Origin: Speluncibacter jeojiensis
GTDB taxonomy: Bacteria; Actinomycetota; Actinomycetes; Mycobacteriales; Mycobacteriaceae
Reading direction: 5' to 3'
DNA: 64,000 nucleotides
NCBI RefSeq assembly: GCF_029589495.1
Contig: NZ_JAAIVF010000001.1
Location: 1,488,001-1,552,000 of the forward strand
Program-made: the position numbers and the translations under genes
The notes under the pieces: generated by a model
Databases searched by the model: none
Seen by the model: only the letters and a program-made list of their open reading frames with translations
Told to the model about the DNA's origin: nothing
Shown: one piece after another, positions 27,628 to 42,649 of the stretch
Layout: every line of letters begins with the position of its first letter
Numbering within the stretch: the stretch's first letter is position 1

Positions 27628-28809
27628 TCAGCGTCGCTTGCGCTTGGTCGACTTGTTCCGATCGCCCGCGGGCCTGGCCCCCGGAGCGGGTGCCTTCTTC
27701 CCGGGCGGAGCCGCCTTGGCACCGGAGGCCGGCTTGTTCTTCGCCGGTCCTGCCTTCTTCGGCGCAGGCTTGCTCAGGCTCACGTCACCGGACTCGGTGA
27801 CCTGCTCGGCATCGGACACGTCGCCGTCGACGCCGGCTTCCGAGTCCACGACCGCTGCCGCGGCCCCCGGCTTCTTCGGTCGGTTCGGTCGCGCGCCGGG
27901 CTTCGGTGCGCGCGCAGCCCGGCTCTCCAGTGCCCGCTGCTTCTTCTCTTCTTCCTCTTTCGCGATCGTCTTGAACACGAAGTGCTGCTGCACAACCGTC
28001 CACGCGTTGTTGCTCACCCAGTAGAACAGGATGGCGATCGGCAGGAAGGCACCGGAGACGAGAACGCCCAACGGGAAGATGTACAGGGCGAGCTTGTTCA
28101 TGATCGCGGCCTGCGGCTGTGCTGCGGCATCGACGCTCTGGCGCGCCACCGACGCCCGCGCGTTCATGTGCGTGGCGATGGCCGCGATGATCATCAGCGG
28201 GATGGCCAGGGCGGCGATCTGCCAACGCTCCGGCACGCCGCCGAACGACGCGAACGCCTCGAGTTGCTTCATCGGCTGCGCGATGTAGGCCGACAGCGGC
28301 ACCCCGAACAGGTGCGCGTGCAGGAAGTTCTGCACGTCCGCCGCGCTGAACACGTAGTTGGCCGTATTCGCGTTCTGTTCGGGGGTCAGCACCACCGGGC
28401 TGCCCACGAACGGGATGTGCGAACTGGTGACGCCGCCGGTGCGGTTGAACGACCGCAACACGTGGTACAGACCGATGAACACGGGCGCCTGGACCAGCAT
28501 CGGGAGGCAGCCGAGCAGCGGGTTGAAGCCGTGCTCCTTCTGCAACTTCTGCATCTCCAGCGCCATGCGCTGGCGGTCGTTGCCGTACTTCTTCTTCAGC
28601 GCCTTGATCTGCGGTTGCAGTTCTTGCATCTGCCGCGTCGTGCGGATCTGCTTGACGGCGGGCCAGTAGATGATCGCTCGGAGGGTGAACACCAGGAACA
28701 CCACCGACAGTGCCCAGGCGATGCCATTGGTGGGTCCGAGTAAGAAGCCGAAGACCTTGTACCAGACCCACATGATCCCGGAAACCGGATAGTAGATGAA
28801 ATTGAGCAC
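27628..28809 (-). CDS. yidC: Membrane protein insertase YidC
   Basis: A 393-residue Oxa1/YidC-type insertase. It opens with a short hydrophobic segment ([20 protein letters not shown]), then a cytoplasmic hairpin rich in lysine and glutamine ([24 protein letters not shown]), and four further membrane helices including [19 protein letters not shown]. The conserved arginine of the hydrophilic groove fits [10 protein letters not shown] lysine/alanine-rich tail of about 110 residues follows and would contact ribosomes. GTG 28809 was chosen for its GAGGAG eleven bases upstream and its match to the family start. Confidence 0.94.
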   Translation of the reverse strand: MLNFIYYPVSGIMWVWYKVFGFLLGPTNGIAWALSVVFLVFTLRAIIYWPAVKQIRTTRQMQELQPQIKALKKKYGNDRQRMALEMQKLQKEHGFNPLLGCLPMLVQAPVFIGLYHVLRSFNRTGGVTSSHIPFVGSPVVLTPEQNANTANYVFSAADVQNFLHAHLFGVPLSAYIAQPMKQLEAFASFGGVPERWQIAALAIPLMIIAAIATHMNARASVARQSVDAAAQPQAAIMNKLALYIFPLGVLVSGAFLPIAILFYWVSNNAWTVVQQHFVFKTIAKEEEEKKQRALESRAARAPKPGARPNRPKKPGAAAAVVDSEAGVDGDVSDAEQVTESGDVSLSKPAPKKAGPAKNKPASGAKAAPPGKKAPAPGARPAGDRNKSTKRKRR

Positions 28810-28813
28810 GGCG

Positions 28814-29200
28814 CTAGGCACTCCTCTGTTCGTCGGGGTTCGGTGAGCAACCACACCGTGCGGCTTCCGCTGGTTGCTCGGCCCCGTCAGTGACGGGTTG
28901 GTTCTGGTGGCCGGCGTGCCGTTCCGGCACCGGATCCCATCCTCCTGGATGCCACGGACCGCACTTGAGCAGTCGCACCCCGGCAAGCCATGACCCGCGT
29001 AGGAAGCCGAACTCACGCAGCGCGTCGACGGCGTATTCACTGCACGTCGGCGTGAACCGGCAGGTCGGGAGCTTCAGCGGGGAGACATACATCCGGTACA
29101 GCTGGATCACGAAGATCAGCGCGTGGGCCGGAAAGGCGCGGGCCCGACGCAACCGCGAGGGTCGCACGGCCGGCGGAGCGTCCGCAGTGGTGCGGGTCAT
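28814..29200 (-). CDS. yidD: Membrane protein insertion efficiency factor YidD
   Basis: A 128-residue protein with the YidD core: [20 protein letters not shown], then [18 protein letters not shown] and the cysteine in [16 protein letters not shown]. Three conserved cysteines are present. The C-terminal 35 residues are variable. It overlaps rnpA by four bases (ATGA) and ends four bases before yidC, so the group is one operon. It assists YidC-dependent insertion. Confidence 0.93.
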   Translation of the reverse strand: MTRTTADAPPAVRPSRLRRARAFPAHALIFVIQLYRMYVSPLKLPTCRFTPTCSEYAVDALREFGFLRGSWLAGVRLLKCGPWHPGGWDPVPERHAGHQNQPVTDGAEQPAEAARCGCSPNPDEQRSA

Positions 29201-29577
29201 CGGGAATCACCCTTGGGGACAAGCAGATTGAGGCGTTCGAGGCCGCTGCGGAGTTGGCGAGCCAACTCCTGCGAGCTCGCCTCTGCCGCGCCGGGCAGAG
29301 CGCGGATCACCACATCGGTCGAGGAGTCCAACTCCCCGAGCAAGGTGGCCGCGACATGGCGAAGCCGTCGGGCCACGCGGTGGCGTACCACCGCAGGCCC
29401 GACGGCTTTGCTGACCACCAACCCGAACCGCGGGCCGGTGGTGGAGATCAAGTTGGTCTCGGTGTCGGTACCAGAAAACGCGTGCACGACCAAGTCGCGA
29501 CGGCCGCAACGACGTCCGCCACGGACCGTCGCGGAGAAATCGCGCCGGCGATGCAACCGGTACTGCTCAGGCAGCAC
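29197..29577 (-). CDS. rnpA: Ribonuclease P protein component
   Basis: A 126-residue basic protein that assists the RNase P RNA in tRNA 5' maturation. The family signature is seen as [25 protein letters not shown], with [16 protein letters not shown] at the N-terminus. The start GTG is at 29577. It follows rpmH by 29 bases, the usual order. Confidence 0.95.
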   Translation of the reverse strand: MLPEQYRLHRRRDFSATVRGGRRCGRRDLVVHAFSGTDTETNLISTTGPRFGLVVSKAVGPAVVRHRVARRLRHVAATLLGELDSSTDVVIRALPGAAEASSQELARQLRSGLERLNLLVPKGDSR

Positions 29578-29606
29578 CTTTCAAGTCCGAACCCTGCGCG
29601 CTGCGG

Positions 29607-29750
29607 TCAGGCAGTCAGCGAGGCGCGGCCCTTACGGCGGCGCGCCGAGACGATGGCGCGGCCCGCACGGGTGCGCATACGAAGACGGAAACCGTGAACG
29701 CGCGCGCGGCGCCGGTTGTTCGGCTGGAACGTCCGCTTGCCCTTGCTCAC
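29607..29750 (-). CDS. rpmH: 50S ribosomal protein L34
   Basis: A 47-residue, very basic ribosomal protein with the invariant [20 protein letters not shown] and [11 protein letters not shown] ends. GTG 29750 has GAGGAG about eight bases upstream. It leads the reverse-strand operon away from oriC. Confidence 0.97.
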   Translation of the reverse strand: MSKGKRTFQPNNRRRARVHGFRLRMRTRAGRAIVSARRRKGRASLTA

Positions 29751-30439
29751 GGTGAACTCTCCTCGATGTGATGGCACCGCCCTCGGCGCCACTGCTGGTC
29801 TGATCGAAACGCCAGCCGCCGGATGCCTGTGGCCGACGGTCCACCCGGTCTGCGCGACACCGCGTCGAGCGGCATCGTGCCCAGCAGGCAGCCGTCACCA
29901 CACCAACGGGTGACTGCCCGAGACTACTCAGCGCGAATCACGAGGTCAAACCGGCACAGGCCGCTCGGTCCGCCGGGTCTCAGGGTAAGGCCTGCTCGAC
30001 CATGCCGACCGGCGGGACCTCCCTTCCCCGGCAGCACTTTTCGAAACCTCCTACGCGTCTCGCCCGATCTTGTTACGGTCGCTCGGGCGGTTCGACCGCC
30101 CCACAGACTTCGCTCGGGACTTCGCCGGGGTCGGCACCTCGCAGGGCAGACGGATTCCTGCACCCGGTTGGGCACACGAGGACAACGAAATATCGTCTCC
30201 GAAGGCCGCGGCCCCGTCGCGTCCCACCCGCGCCCGGCTCTCCACAGGCGGTGCTCGACGCACAAATCCCTCGTCATGGCCGGGGTTCTCCCTCCGCCCG
30301 CGCCAACTTGTCCACACCTGTGGATAATCGTGTGGACACACGACACAGGCGGGGTCCTCTGCCACGACGACTCCCCCCGGCCCGATGCCTGCGAGCAGGG
30401 TTGGAATCTACAAACATGCAGGTTGGAGGACCGAATCCG
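29751..30439. promoter_or_regulatory. rpmH-dnaA intergenic region with DnaA-box cluster
   Basis: A 689-base gap between two divergent genes. Near dnaA it holds TTGTCCACA (30308-30316) and TGTGGATAA (30319-30327), both perfect boxes in opposite directions two bases apart, and the near-match TGTGGACAC (30331-30339). This arrangement suggests autoregulation of dnaA and part of the origin. No reading frame here looks real. Confidence 0.75.
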
Positions 30440-32035
30440 GTGGATGATGATCCCCGTGCACTCGCCGAGGTCTGGCCGATCGTTGTTGCGGAACTGACTT
30501 CCGAGGACGGCGCCGACGAGTCAGAAACCTCCGGACCGGCACTGACCAAGCAGCAGAAGGCCTGGCTGCTGCTGGTGCGTCCGATCACACTTGCCGGCGG
30601 CTTCGCCCTGCTGGCCGCCCCTTCGAGCTTCGCCAAAGAGGCGATCGAGAGGGCGCTGCGGTCACCCATCACCGAGGCACTGAGCAGGCATCTGGGTCAG
30701 CCGGTCGAACTCGCCGTCCGGATCTCGACGACCTCTGATCAGTCGGAGGCTCCGGCGGCCGACGGCGAAACTCCAGCCGCCGCCCCCGCCCCCGGACCCG
30801 CAGCCGACGAGATCGATGTCACCGGTATTCCGTCCTTCCGCCGCCGGCGCCGCGACGGCGAAGAGCCCGACGAGTTGTCCGATCACGACGAGATCGACGA
30901 GGACGCCGAGGCCCGGGAGAGCATGCACAGCTCGTGGCCGTCATACTTCTCGAAGTCCGCGGAGCCCACGGACACCGCCGCACGGCCGTCGAACAAGCCG
31001 AATTCGTCCAGCTTGAACGCCAAGTACACGTTCGACACCTTCGTCATCGGCGCGTCGAACCGGTTCGCGCACGCGGCCGCGGTCGCGATCGCCGAGGCAC
31101 CGGCGCGCGCCTACAACCCGCTGTTCGTGTGGGGCGAGTCCGGGTTGGGCAAGACCCACCTGCTGCACGCCGCCGGCCACTATGCGCAGCGGCTCTTCCC
31201 GGGGATGCGCGTGAAGTACGTCTCCACCGAGGAATTCACCAACGACTTCATCAACAGTCTCCGCGACGACCGCAAGGTGGCGTTCAAGCGTCGCTACCGC
31301 GAGATCGACGTCCTGCTGGTCGACGACATCCAGTTCATCGAGGGCAAGGAAGGCATCCAGGAGGAGTTCTTCCACACCTTCAACACCCTGCACAACGCGA
31401 ACAAGCAGATCGTCATCTCCTCCGATCGGCCGCCCAAGCAGCTCGCCACGCTGGAAGACCGGCTGCGGACGCGGTTCGAGTGGGGCCTGATCACCGACGT
31501 GCAGCCGCCCGAGCTGGAGACCCGGATCGCCATCTTGAGCAAGAAGGCCCAGATGGACCGGCTCGAGGTTCCCCACGACGTCCTCGAGCTCATCGCCAGC
31601 CGGATCGAGCGCAACATCCGTGAGCTCGAGGGCGCGCTGATCCGCGTCACCGCGTTCGCGTCGCTGAACAAGCAACCGCTCGATCTCAAGCTCGCCGAGG
31701 TCGTGCTGCGCGACCTCGCCCCCGATTCGTCAACGGTCGAGATCACCGCCGCGACGATCATGGCGGTGACCGCGGAGTACTTCAGCACCACGATCGACGA
31801 GCTGGTCGGACCGGGACGCACCCGGGCCATCGCGTCGGCCCGGCAGATCGCGCTGTATCTCTGCCGCGAGTTGACCGATCTGTCGCTGCCGAAGATCGGG
31901 CAGACCTTCGGCCGGGACCACACCACCGTCATGTACGCCGAGAAGAAGGTCCGCGGCGAGATGACCGAGCGTCGCAAGGTCTACGACCAGGTCCAGGAGC
32001 TCACCGCCCGGATCAAGCAGCGCTCCAAGCCCTGA
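30440..32035 (+). CDS. dnaA: Chromosomal replication initiator DnaA
   Basis: A 531-residue AAA+ initiator. Domain I covers residues about 1-90 ([27 protein letters not shown]), followed by a disordered, acidic domain II. The ATPase domain III starts near [22 protein letters not shown], with Walker [17 protein letters not shown], Walker [10 protein letters not shown] and sensor IISSDRPP. Domain IV has the DNA-binding signature [14 protein letters not shown]. The GTG at 30440 is supported by GGAGGA nine bases upstream and by the match of V/MDDDP to the mycobacterial start; an ATG at 30416 is possible. Confidence 0.97.
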   Translation: MDDDPRALAEVWPIVVAELTSEDGADESETSGPALTKQQKAWLLLVRPITLAGGFALLAAPSSFAKEAIERALRSPITEALSRHLGQPVELAVRISTTSDQSEAPAADGETPAAAPAPGPAADEIDVTGIPSFRRRRRDGEEPDELSDHDEIDEDAEARESMHSSWPSYFSKSAEPTDTAARPSNKPNSSSLNAKYTFDTFVIGASNRFAHAAAVAIAEAPARAYNPLFVWGESGLGKTHLLHAAGHYAQRLFPGMRVKYVSTEEFTNDFINSLRDDRKVAFKRRYREIDVLLVDDIQFIEGKEGIQEEFFHTFNTLHNANKQIVISSDRPPKQLATLEDRLRTRFEWGLITDVQPPELETRIAILSKKAQMDRLEVPHDVLELIASRIERNIRELEGALIRVTAFASLNKQPLDLKLAEVVLRDLAPDSSTVEITAATIMAVTAEYFSTTIDELVGPGRTRAIASARQIALYLCRELTDLSLPKIGQTFGRDHTTVMYAEKKVRGEMTERRKVYDQVQELTARIKQRSKP

Positions 32036-32843
32036 GCCGCACGCCGATTTCGGCACTTTTGCGGGTTCGAGGCCGCACCGATGACCCTCACGGCCTCGTT
32101 TCGGCCCTCAGATCGACGCTGAGGGCCGAAACGGCCGTACCCACCCTGGGACGCGGCGCCGAAGCGTGAAAAACCCTCTCCGTCCCGCGCCGGGCGGCGC
32201 ACTTTCATCGGTTCAGGCCCGCAGGATCACCCCGGCCGCGCCGTTTCGGCCGTGAGCGGGGCGCTCAGCGCCGCCGATCGGCATTCGCCGTCCATTCGCC
32301 GTCCACAGCTGCCACCGACCGCAGCGACATGTGACTCAGCACACAAACCTACCGGTATCTTTCATCACGGCCTGAACCCCGGAAAAAGAATTCACACCTG
32401 TGGACAACCGTGTGGAGAACTCGGGAAGACTGTGGAGAAAATGCGAAAAATCGGAAAAAGCCCGTCAACTCTCCACACCGGCCCCGAAGTTGTGCACTTC
32501 CCTGCCCAGCTCCGTCCCCATCCACGAATCCGCCCGGACCTGCGGTCATCGCGCACAATCCACAAGTTCCACAGGACCTACTGCTACTACTGAGATCTCT
32601 GGGAAGAAAACTCTTCAAAAGCAGGCGGTGTGGAAACCGCCGCCCACAAGCTCCGAGCAGAGAACCGCCGCGGCCGATACGGACCGGCCGCACTCGTTCG
32701 GTTCGGCTTTCAAGTTGACGATCGAGGTCGTACGGTGGACCGGCGGTGTCGGCGTCGGTTCAGCGGTGGTTCGTCTGCACGGACCTGTCGTCGCACCATC
32801 GGCGCACGCTTGTCACGACCACCTGAGAGGACCTCTGGGACAC
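32036..32843. other. oriC: Origin of replication oriC
   Basis: The 808-base dnaA-dnaN gap, the usual oriC place in mycobacteria. It contains the perfect DnaA box TGTGGACAA (32399-32407), two TGTGGAGAA near-matches (32411-32419, 32431-32439), and further CCACA-containing near-boxes to about 32575. The DNA around 32340-32460 and 32580-32630 is much richer in A and T than its surroundings, as expected for an unwinding region. The 5' third holds the dnaA terminator. Confidence 0.88.
32097..32133 (+). terminator. Stem-loop terminator after dnaA
   Basis: CGTTTCGGCCCTCAG (32097-32111) pairs with CTGAGGGCCGAAACG (32119-32133) perfectly over 15 bases with a seven-base loop, 62 bases after the dnaA stop. 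It would stop transcripts before they enter the unwinding region. Confidence 0.75.
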
Positions 32844-34028
32844 ATGGAGCTCGCGAATTTGAAGTTTCGCGTCGCGCGGGAAGACTTCGCCGACTCCGTG
32901 GCATGGGTGGCCCGAAGCCTCCCGTCCCGGCCGTCGGTCCCCGTCCTCGGTGGCGTTCTCCTCGAGGCCACCGACGACGGCGTCACCGTCTCGGGCTTCG
33001 ACTACGAGGTCTCCGCCCAGGTCCGCATCTCGGCAGATGTTGCCGCGACCGGGCAGGCGCTGGTGTCCGGAAAGCTCCTCGCGGACATCACAAAGGCCTT
33101 GCCCGCCAAGCCTGTCGACGTTTCGGTCGACGGCACCCGGATGCTGATCACCTGCGGTAGCGCAAAGTTCTCGCTGCCGACGATGCCGGTCGAGGACTAC
33201 CCCCAGCTCCCCACCGTCCCCACCCAGACCGGCTCGCTGACCGCCGAGGCATTCGCCGAAGCCATCAGCCAGGTCGCGGTCGCCGCCGGCAAGGACGACA
33301 CCCTGCCGATGCTCACCGGTATCCGGGTCGAGATCGAGGGCACCAAGGTCGTACTCGCGGCCACTGACCGTTTCCGGCTCGCCGTCCGCGAGCTCGAGTG
33401 GATGCCGACCAACGGCGAGACCAACACTGCGGTCCTGGTACCTGCTCGCACCCTCTCTGAGTCGGCGAAAACCCTTGGCGGCGGGGCTAATTCGCCGGTC
33501 GAGTTGGCACTCGGATCCGGGTCGAACATCGGCGCGGACGGGCTGCTCGGAATCGTCGGCCAGGGCAGGCGCACGACCACCCGCCTGCTCGACGCGGAGT
33601 TCCCCAAGTTCCGTCAGTTGCTGCCCAATGAGCACACTGCACTGGCGACGGTCGAGGTCACCCCGCTGGTCGAGGCCATCAAGCGTGTCGCGCTCGTCGC
33701 CGAACGCGGCGCACAGGTCCGCATGGAGTTCTCAGCCGAAGGCCTGCTGCTCTCCGCCGGCGGAGACGACGCCGGCCGGGCGGAGGAATCGCTGCCCGCA
33801 GAGTTCCAGGGCGAACCGCTGATCATCGCGTTCAACCCCGGCTACCTGCTCGACGGACTCGGCGCGATGCGCAGCGAACGCGCGTTGTTCGGCTTCACCA
33901 ATCCCAGTCGTCCGGCGGTCCTGCGCCCGGCCGGCGATGAGCCGCTCAGTCCCGACGAGTCCGGAGCCTTCGCGGCGCCGAGCAGCGACTACACCTATCT
34001 GCTGATGCCCGTCCGACTTCCGGGCTGA
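32844..34028 (+). CDS. dnaN: DNA polymerase III beta sliding clamp
   Basis: A 394-residue clamp subunit made of three repeated domains. Typical features are [55 protein letters not shown] and the C-terminal [15 protein letters not shown] lies upstream of the ATG at 32844. It holds the polymerase on DNA. recF follows after 11 bases. Confidence 0.97.
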   Translation: MELANLKFRVAREDFADSVAWVARSLPSRPSVPVLGGVLLEATDDGVTVSGFDYEVSAQVRISADVAATGQALVSGKLLADITKALPAKPVDVSVDGTRMLITCGSAKFSLPTMPVEDYPQLPTVPTQTGSLTAEAFAEAISQVAVAAGKDDTLPMLTGIRVEIEGTKVVLAATDRFRLAVRELEWMPTNGETNTAVLVPARTLSESAKTLGGGANSPVELALGSGSNIGADGLLGIVGQGRRTTTRLLDAEFPKFRQLLPNEHTALATVEVTPLVEAIKRVALVAERGAQVRMEFSAEGLLLSAGGDDAGRAEESLPAEFQGEPLIIAFNPGYLLDGLGAMRSERALFGFTNPSRPAVLRPAGDEPLSPDESGAFAAPSSDYTYLLMPVRLPG

Positions 34029-34039
34029 TCCGACCGAAA

Positions 34040-35251
34040 GTGTTCGTTCGACGACTCGCGTTGCGGGACTTCAGATCTTGGCCTCAGATCGACATCGATC
34101 TGGCACCGGGACCGGCTGTGTTCCTCGGCTCCAACGGCCGCGGCAAGACGAACCTGCTCGAAGCGCTGTACTACCTGTCCACGCTCTCCTCGCACCGGGT
34201 CGCATCGGACCAACCACTGATCCGACTCGGTGCCGCGAGCACGAAGATCACCGCAGTCGCGGTGAACGCCGGACGAGAACTGACCGTCGATGTCGAGCTG
34301 ATCGCTGGAAAACCCAACCGCGCCAACATCAATCAATCGCCGGTACGGCGTCCCCGAGAGATCCTCGGAATCGTACGCAGTGTGCTGTTCGCACCCGAGG
34401 ACCTCTCGCTGGTTCGCGGCGACCCCGGTGATCGGCGCCGCTACCTCGACGACCTGCTTTCCTCGAGAATCCCTCGCATGGCCGCCGTACGTGCCGACTA
34501 CGACCGGGTGCTGCGACAGAGGGCGGCGCTGCTCAAATCGGCGGGCGGGTCGATGCGTCGCGAACACTCCGCAGACGGCATGAGTGCTCTTGCCACCCTT
34601 GATGTCTGGGACGGTCAGCTCGCACAGTTCGGTGCCCAGTTGCTGGCGGCAAGAATCGATCTGCTCGCCGACCTGGCTCCGTACGTCACGGAGTCCTACC
34701 GATCGATAGCTCCTGAGTCCCAACCAGTTTCGATTTTCTATCGCAGCAGTCTCGGTGATGCTCTGCCCATTGAGTACTCGGATCCGTTGCAGCACAATGA
34801 TCATGCCGACACGGAGTTGCTCGAGGCACTGTTGTTGCGTGAACTGGCCCAGGTTCGGCCGAAGGAGATCGCCAGGGGTGTGTGCCTGCTGGGGCCGCAT
34901 CGCGACGACGTGGAGCTGCGGCTGGGCGCGCACCCGGCCAAGGGCTACGCCAGCCACGGCGAGTCGTGGTCGTACGCGTTGGCACTGCGGCTGGCCGGCT
35001 ACCGGCTGCTGCGTGCCGACGGCACCGAACCGATCCTCATGCTCGACGACGTGTTCGCCGAACTCGACCGCCGCCGGCGCACCGCCCTCGCCGCCGTCGC
35101 CGCCGAAGCCGAACAGGTGCTGATCACCGCGGCGGTGCCCGAGGACGTCCCCGCCGAGCTGGAGTCGACCCGGTTCTCGGTTCGCACCGTCGAGGACGAA
35201 GCGGACCGCCACTCGCAGCTGACGTCCTTCGACGAGGATCAGCCGCGATGA
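34040..35251 (+). CDS. recF: DNA replication and repair protein RecF
   Basis: A 403-residue SMC-like ATPase used in gap repair. Walker A is [16 protein letters not shown], the signature region is [17 protein letters not shown] and Walker B is [16 protein letters not shown]. The gene starts with GTG and its stop overlaps the dciA start by four bases (ATGA). From about 34,620 to 34,830 the codon choice is a little less GC-rich than in the rest, but the frame is intact. Confidence 0.96.
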   Translation: MFVRRLALRDFRSWPQIDIDLAPGPAVFLGSNGRGKTNLLEALYYLSTLSSHRVASDQPLIRLGAASTKITAVAVNAGRELTVDVELIAGKPNRANINQSPVRRPREILGIVRSVLFAPEDLSLVRGDPGDRRRYLDDLLSSRIPRMAAVRADYDRVLRQRAALLKSAGGSMRREHSADGMSALATLDVWDGQLAQFGAQLLAARIDLLADLAPYVTESYRSIAPESQPVSIFYRSSLGDALPIEYSDPLQHNDHADTELLEALLLRELAQVRPKEIARGVCLLGPHRDDVELRLGAHPAKGYASHGESWSYALALRLAGYRLLRADGTEPILMLDDVFAELDRRRRTALAAVAAEAEQVLITAAVPEDVPAELESTRFSVRTVEDEADRHSQLTSFDEDQPR

Positions 35252-35832
35252 CCGCCGACGAACCCCCTGCACCGGGGGATCCCACCACCCCCGACTCGCA
35301 ACCCGAACCGGAGTTGCGCGGTATCGACCTGGCCCGGCGCGCGCTCGAGGAGGCTCGCGCCGCGGCGAAGGCCAAGGGCAAGTCGGTCGGCCAGGGCCGT
35401 TCGAGCCCGCAACGATCGACCGCACCCCGGCTGACCGCACGGCGCCGCACCCGCTGGTCGGGGTCCGGGCCCGACGAACGAGATCCGCAGGCGCTGGGGG
35501 CGCTGACCTCCTCGGTGGCGCAGCGGCGCGGCTGGGCGCCGAAGGTGTCCGCGGGCGTGGTCCTGGGCCGGTGGCCCCACGTTGTCGGCGAGGACATCGC
35601 CTCCCATGCGGAACCCACCGCGCTGCGCGACGGGGTGCTGCACGTCTCCGCCAAGTCGACCGCCTGGGCCACGCAGCTGCGCATGATGCAGGCGCAGATC
35701 CTGGCGAAGATCGCGCGTGCGGTCGGCGACGGCGTGGTCACCTCGTTGCGGATCACCGGTCCGACCGCGCCGAGCTGGCACAAGGGTGAGCGGCACATCA
35801 AGGGCCGGGGACCCCGCGACACCTACGGCTGA
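35248..35832 (+). CDS. DciA-family helicase-loading protein (DUF721, Rv0004-like)
   Basis: A 194-residue basic protein. The first 80 residues are disordered ([18 protein letters not shown]); the DUF721 domain follows with [45 protein letters not shown] and a C-terminal PTAPSW tail. DciA helps load the DnaB helicase in bacteria without DnaC. It is coupled to recF and precedes gyrB, as in mycobacteria. Confidence 0.9.
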   Translation: MTADEPPAPGDPTTPDSQPEPELRGIDLARRALEEARAAAKAKGKSVGQGRSSPQRSTAPRLTARRRTRWSGSGPDERDPQALGALTSSVAQRRGWAPKVSAGVVLGRWPHVVGEDIASHAEPTALRDGVLHVSAKSTAWATQLRMMQAQILAKIARAVGDGVVTSLRITGPTAPSWHKGERHIKGRGPRDTYG

Positions 35833-35932
35833 GCGACCGGGACCCCTTGCGGGCGTGCGGCGAGGGTTGTCGTCGAGTTAGTGCGTCCACGGCGACGTCA
35901 GGGGTGTCATAGCAGCCCTCTGGTATGCCTCT

Positions 35933-38067
<2,135 letters not shown>

Positions 38068-38079
38068 TCCCGAACGCCA

Positions 38080-38117
38080 ACGGTGCGCCGGCAGCCTCGA
38101 GGGTGCCGGTGCACCGT
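38080..38117 (+). terminator. Stem-loop terminator after gyrB
   Basis: GGTGCGCCGGCA (38082-38093) pairs with TGCCGGTGCACC (38104-38115) with one mismatch, plus two outer pairs, 13 bases after the gyrB stop. It suggests gyrA is at least partly transcribed on its own. Confidence 0.6.
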
Positions 38118-38528
38118 CGTCTCCAGGGTCGGTCGGATCCGCCGGGCCGAACACCGCGCGTGTACCGCGTGATTCGCGACCGTCGCCTCGGCATCCACGA
38201 ATCCGTCACTGTCGCAGGCGGATCCGATATCGATCAGACGATCGTCGCGGAGTCGGTACGGGCGTTCGGACCGATGGCGTCGTTCACAAGATCGTTGTGG
38301 TGCAGCACAGTTGACCGATTGATCCACAGAGTTGTGCACAGTCTTGGGAAAGATCGTGTGTTCCCGCGGGCGCCGTCCCTCTTTGCCGAAGGTAACCAAT
38401 CGGCATCCGTCGCGGCGCTGCTACCTGACTCAACTGACCTGCGCCTATAGACTTGGGCGGTTGCGTGAGGTTCGCGTGGCGTGCAGTGGCGCGCTCTGCG
38501 GGCGTCTGGCCGGACAGAAGAGGAGCCC
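38118..38528 (+). promoter_or_regulatory. gyrB-gyrA intergenic region with a probable gyrA promoter
   Basis: A gap of about 410 bases after the gyrB terminator. It holds TATAGACT at 38446-38453, a good -10 for gyrA with a 5' leader of about 70 bases, and CCACA/TGTGCACAG elements near 38330. No protein-coding frame is convincing. Confidence 0.5.
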
Positions 38529-41050
<2,522 letters not shown>

Positions 41051-41051
<1 letters not shown>

Positions 41052-42148
41052 TGAGCACTCCCACACCGCCGGGTGGCGGACCCGCGCCGAACGGCGCAAC
41101 GCCGGAGGATGCGCCGGCCGGCGCATCGGCGCCTGCCCAGGCCACCGTCTCCGACGCCGTCAACGGCAAGCCGGTGAATGGTGCGGCCCCGGTCAACGGC
41201 GCTGCTCCCGTCAACGGGAAGGCGTCGGCGGCGGGCAACGGGAAGGCGCCGGGCTCGACCGGCGCCGTCAACGGTTCGTCGGCCGCGGCCGCGCAGGACA
41301 AGCCCGCCGAGCACAAGCCCACCCAGGGTGGACCGGCGCAAGGTGCACCGGCCCAGGGCAAGCCGGCGCAGGGCAACCCCGGCGAGGCGGCTCCGACACA
41401 GAACGGCGTCGGTCAGAAGCCGCCGTGGCAGCGCGCTCAGACGGCGGCCGGTCAAACCCCGGCCGCGCCGGCGTCCACCCCGTCCGTGTCGACGTCCAAA
41501 CGCCCGGTCGTCACCGGCACGGCCGCCCCCAAGCAGACCCCGCCGCCGAGTGGCGCGGGCCAGGCCGGGGCCGAGCCGACCGTGCAGACCAAGCGGGACA
41601 ATCCGCGCGCCGCCTCGATCGACGCACCGACGACGAACATTGCGCGCAAGAAGCAGAACAACGAGATGCCCGACCTGTCGGCGGTCAAGCACCCGATGCC
41701 GGCCGATCTGGAGACCAGCCGCGACCTCGCCGAGGCCACCGCCGGCCGCAAGCGTCCCGCGGTCACCGTGGGGCCGAGACGCAGCCGCGGACCGCTGCGG
41801 GCGAGCATGCAGCTGCGCAAGATCGACCCCTGGTCGATGCTCAAGATGTCGCTGCTGATCTCGATCTCGTTGTTCTTCGTGTGGATGGTCGCCGTGGGCA
41901 TCCTGTATCTGGTGCTCGACGGGATGGGCGTCTGGGACCGGCTGAACACCGGTGTCACCGACATCATGTCCAACACCGACGGCAGTTCCACGCTGATCGG
42001 CCCGGGTCAGGTCTTCGGTGTCGCCGCGATCATCGGCATCGTCAACATCGTGTTGTTCACCGCGCTGGCCACGGTCGGGGCGTTCATCTACAACATCTGT
42101 TCCGACATGGTCGGCGGCGTCGAGGTGACGCTCGCGGACCGCGATTGA
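41051..42148 (+). CDS. DUF3566 domain membrane protein
   Basis: A 365-residue protein. The first 240 residues are low-complexity, rich in Ala, Pro, Gly and Asn (repeats such as [13 protein letters not shown]), and contain no known domain. The conserved part, from [26 protein letters not shown] to the end, has two membrane helices and a C-terminal [12 protein letters not shown]. It is always found after gyrA in actinobacteria; its function is unknown. GTG 41051 overlaps the gyrA stop (TAGTG), indicating coupling. Confidence 0.9.
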
Positions 42149-42234
42149 CGCAGTCCGACGGCCGCAGCGATCCGGTCGACCACCCCGATTTGGGATGTCG
42201 CCGGTCGCTGCGGTAGTGTCTGGACTCGGTTCGA

Positions 42235-42308
42235 GGGCCTATAGCTCAGGCGGTTAGAGCGCTTCGCTGATAACGAAGAGGTCGGAGGTTCAAGTCCTCC
42301 TAGGCCCA
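42235..42308 (+). tRNA. tRNA-Ile (GAT anticodon)
   Basis: A 74-base cloverleaf. The acceptor arm GGGCCTA pairs with TAGGCCC, the anticodon loop is CTGATAA with GAT, and the T arm is GGAGGTTCAAGTCCTCC. A73 is followed by CT, so CCA is not encoded and must be added by the PcnA enzyme. Confidence 0.97.
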
Positions 42309-42336
42309 CTCCCACGCCGACGAAGGGATGACCGAC

Positions 42337-42429
42337 GTGCGGTTGCTCCTGATTGCCGGCGCTGTGGTTGCAGCCGGGATCGGTATTCTCACGCTCAGCT
42401 CGCGCAGAGAAGTCTGGCACCAGCTGTAA
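42337..42429 (+). CDS. Small membrane peptide between the tRNAs (DLW-39-like)
   Basis: A 30-residue peptide, too short for routine gene calling. It has a hydrophobic stretch (LLLIAGAVVAAGIGILTL) followed by SSRREVWHQL. GTG 42337 has AAGGGA eight bases upstream; an ATG at 42328 would add three residues but sits too close to that site. In many actinobacteria a small family called DLW-39 (for its D-L-W motif) lies in this place; here the motif reads EVW. Function unknown. Confidence 0.6.
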   Translation: MRLLLIAGAVVAAGIGILTLSSRREVWHQL

Positions 42430-42450
42430 GCTGTTCAGCACAACAATCTC

Positions 42451-42526
42451 GGGGCCATAGCTCAATTGGCAGAGCACTGCCTTTGCAAGGCAGGGGTTAG
42501 GGGTTCGATTCCCCTTGGCTCCACCA
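42451..42526 (+). tRNA. tRNA-Ala (TGC anticodon)
   Basis: A 76-base cloverleaf. The acceptor arm GGGGCCA pairs with TGGCTCC (one G-U pair), the anticodon loop is TTTGCAA with TGC, the T arm is AGGGGTTCGATTCCCCT, and CCA is encoded at 42524-42526. Confidence 0.97.
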
Positions 42527-42538
42527 TCGACGTCACAC

Positions 42539-42582
42539 CGACTCGGGTCGGCCGTTTCACGTGAAACGGCCGACCCGAGTCG
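42539..42582. terminator. parS: 44-bp perfect palindrome with a parS core, after tRNA-Ala
   Basis: The left 22 bases (CGACTCGGGTCGGCCG then TTTCAC) are followed by their exact reverse complement. The central 14 bases, GTTTCACGTGAAAC at 42554-42567, are a perfect parS. It starts 13 bases after the tRNA and could form a strong hairpin at the end of the transcript, and also load ParB. No T tract follows. Confidence 0.8.
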
Positions 42583-42649
42583 TCTGTTCAGTCACCGGAA
42601 TGTGCCCGATCCCCAACCGCGGCCGACGCCGCGCGGCAGTATCCCAGGC

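Noticed and set aside
26339-28024. 561-residue forward ORF across jag and yidC
   Set aside because: It overlaps two strongly supported reverse genes; the first part is low-complexity and has no ribosome binding site.
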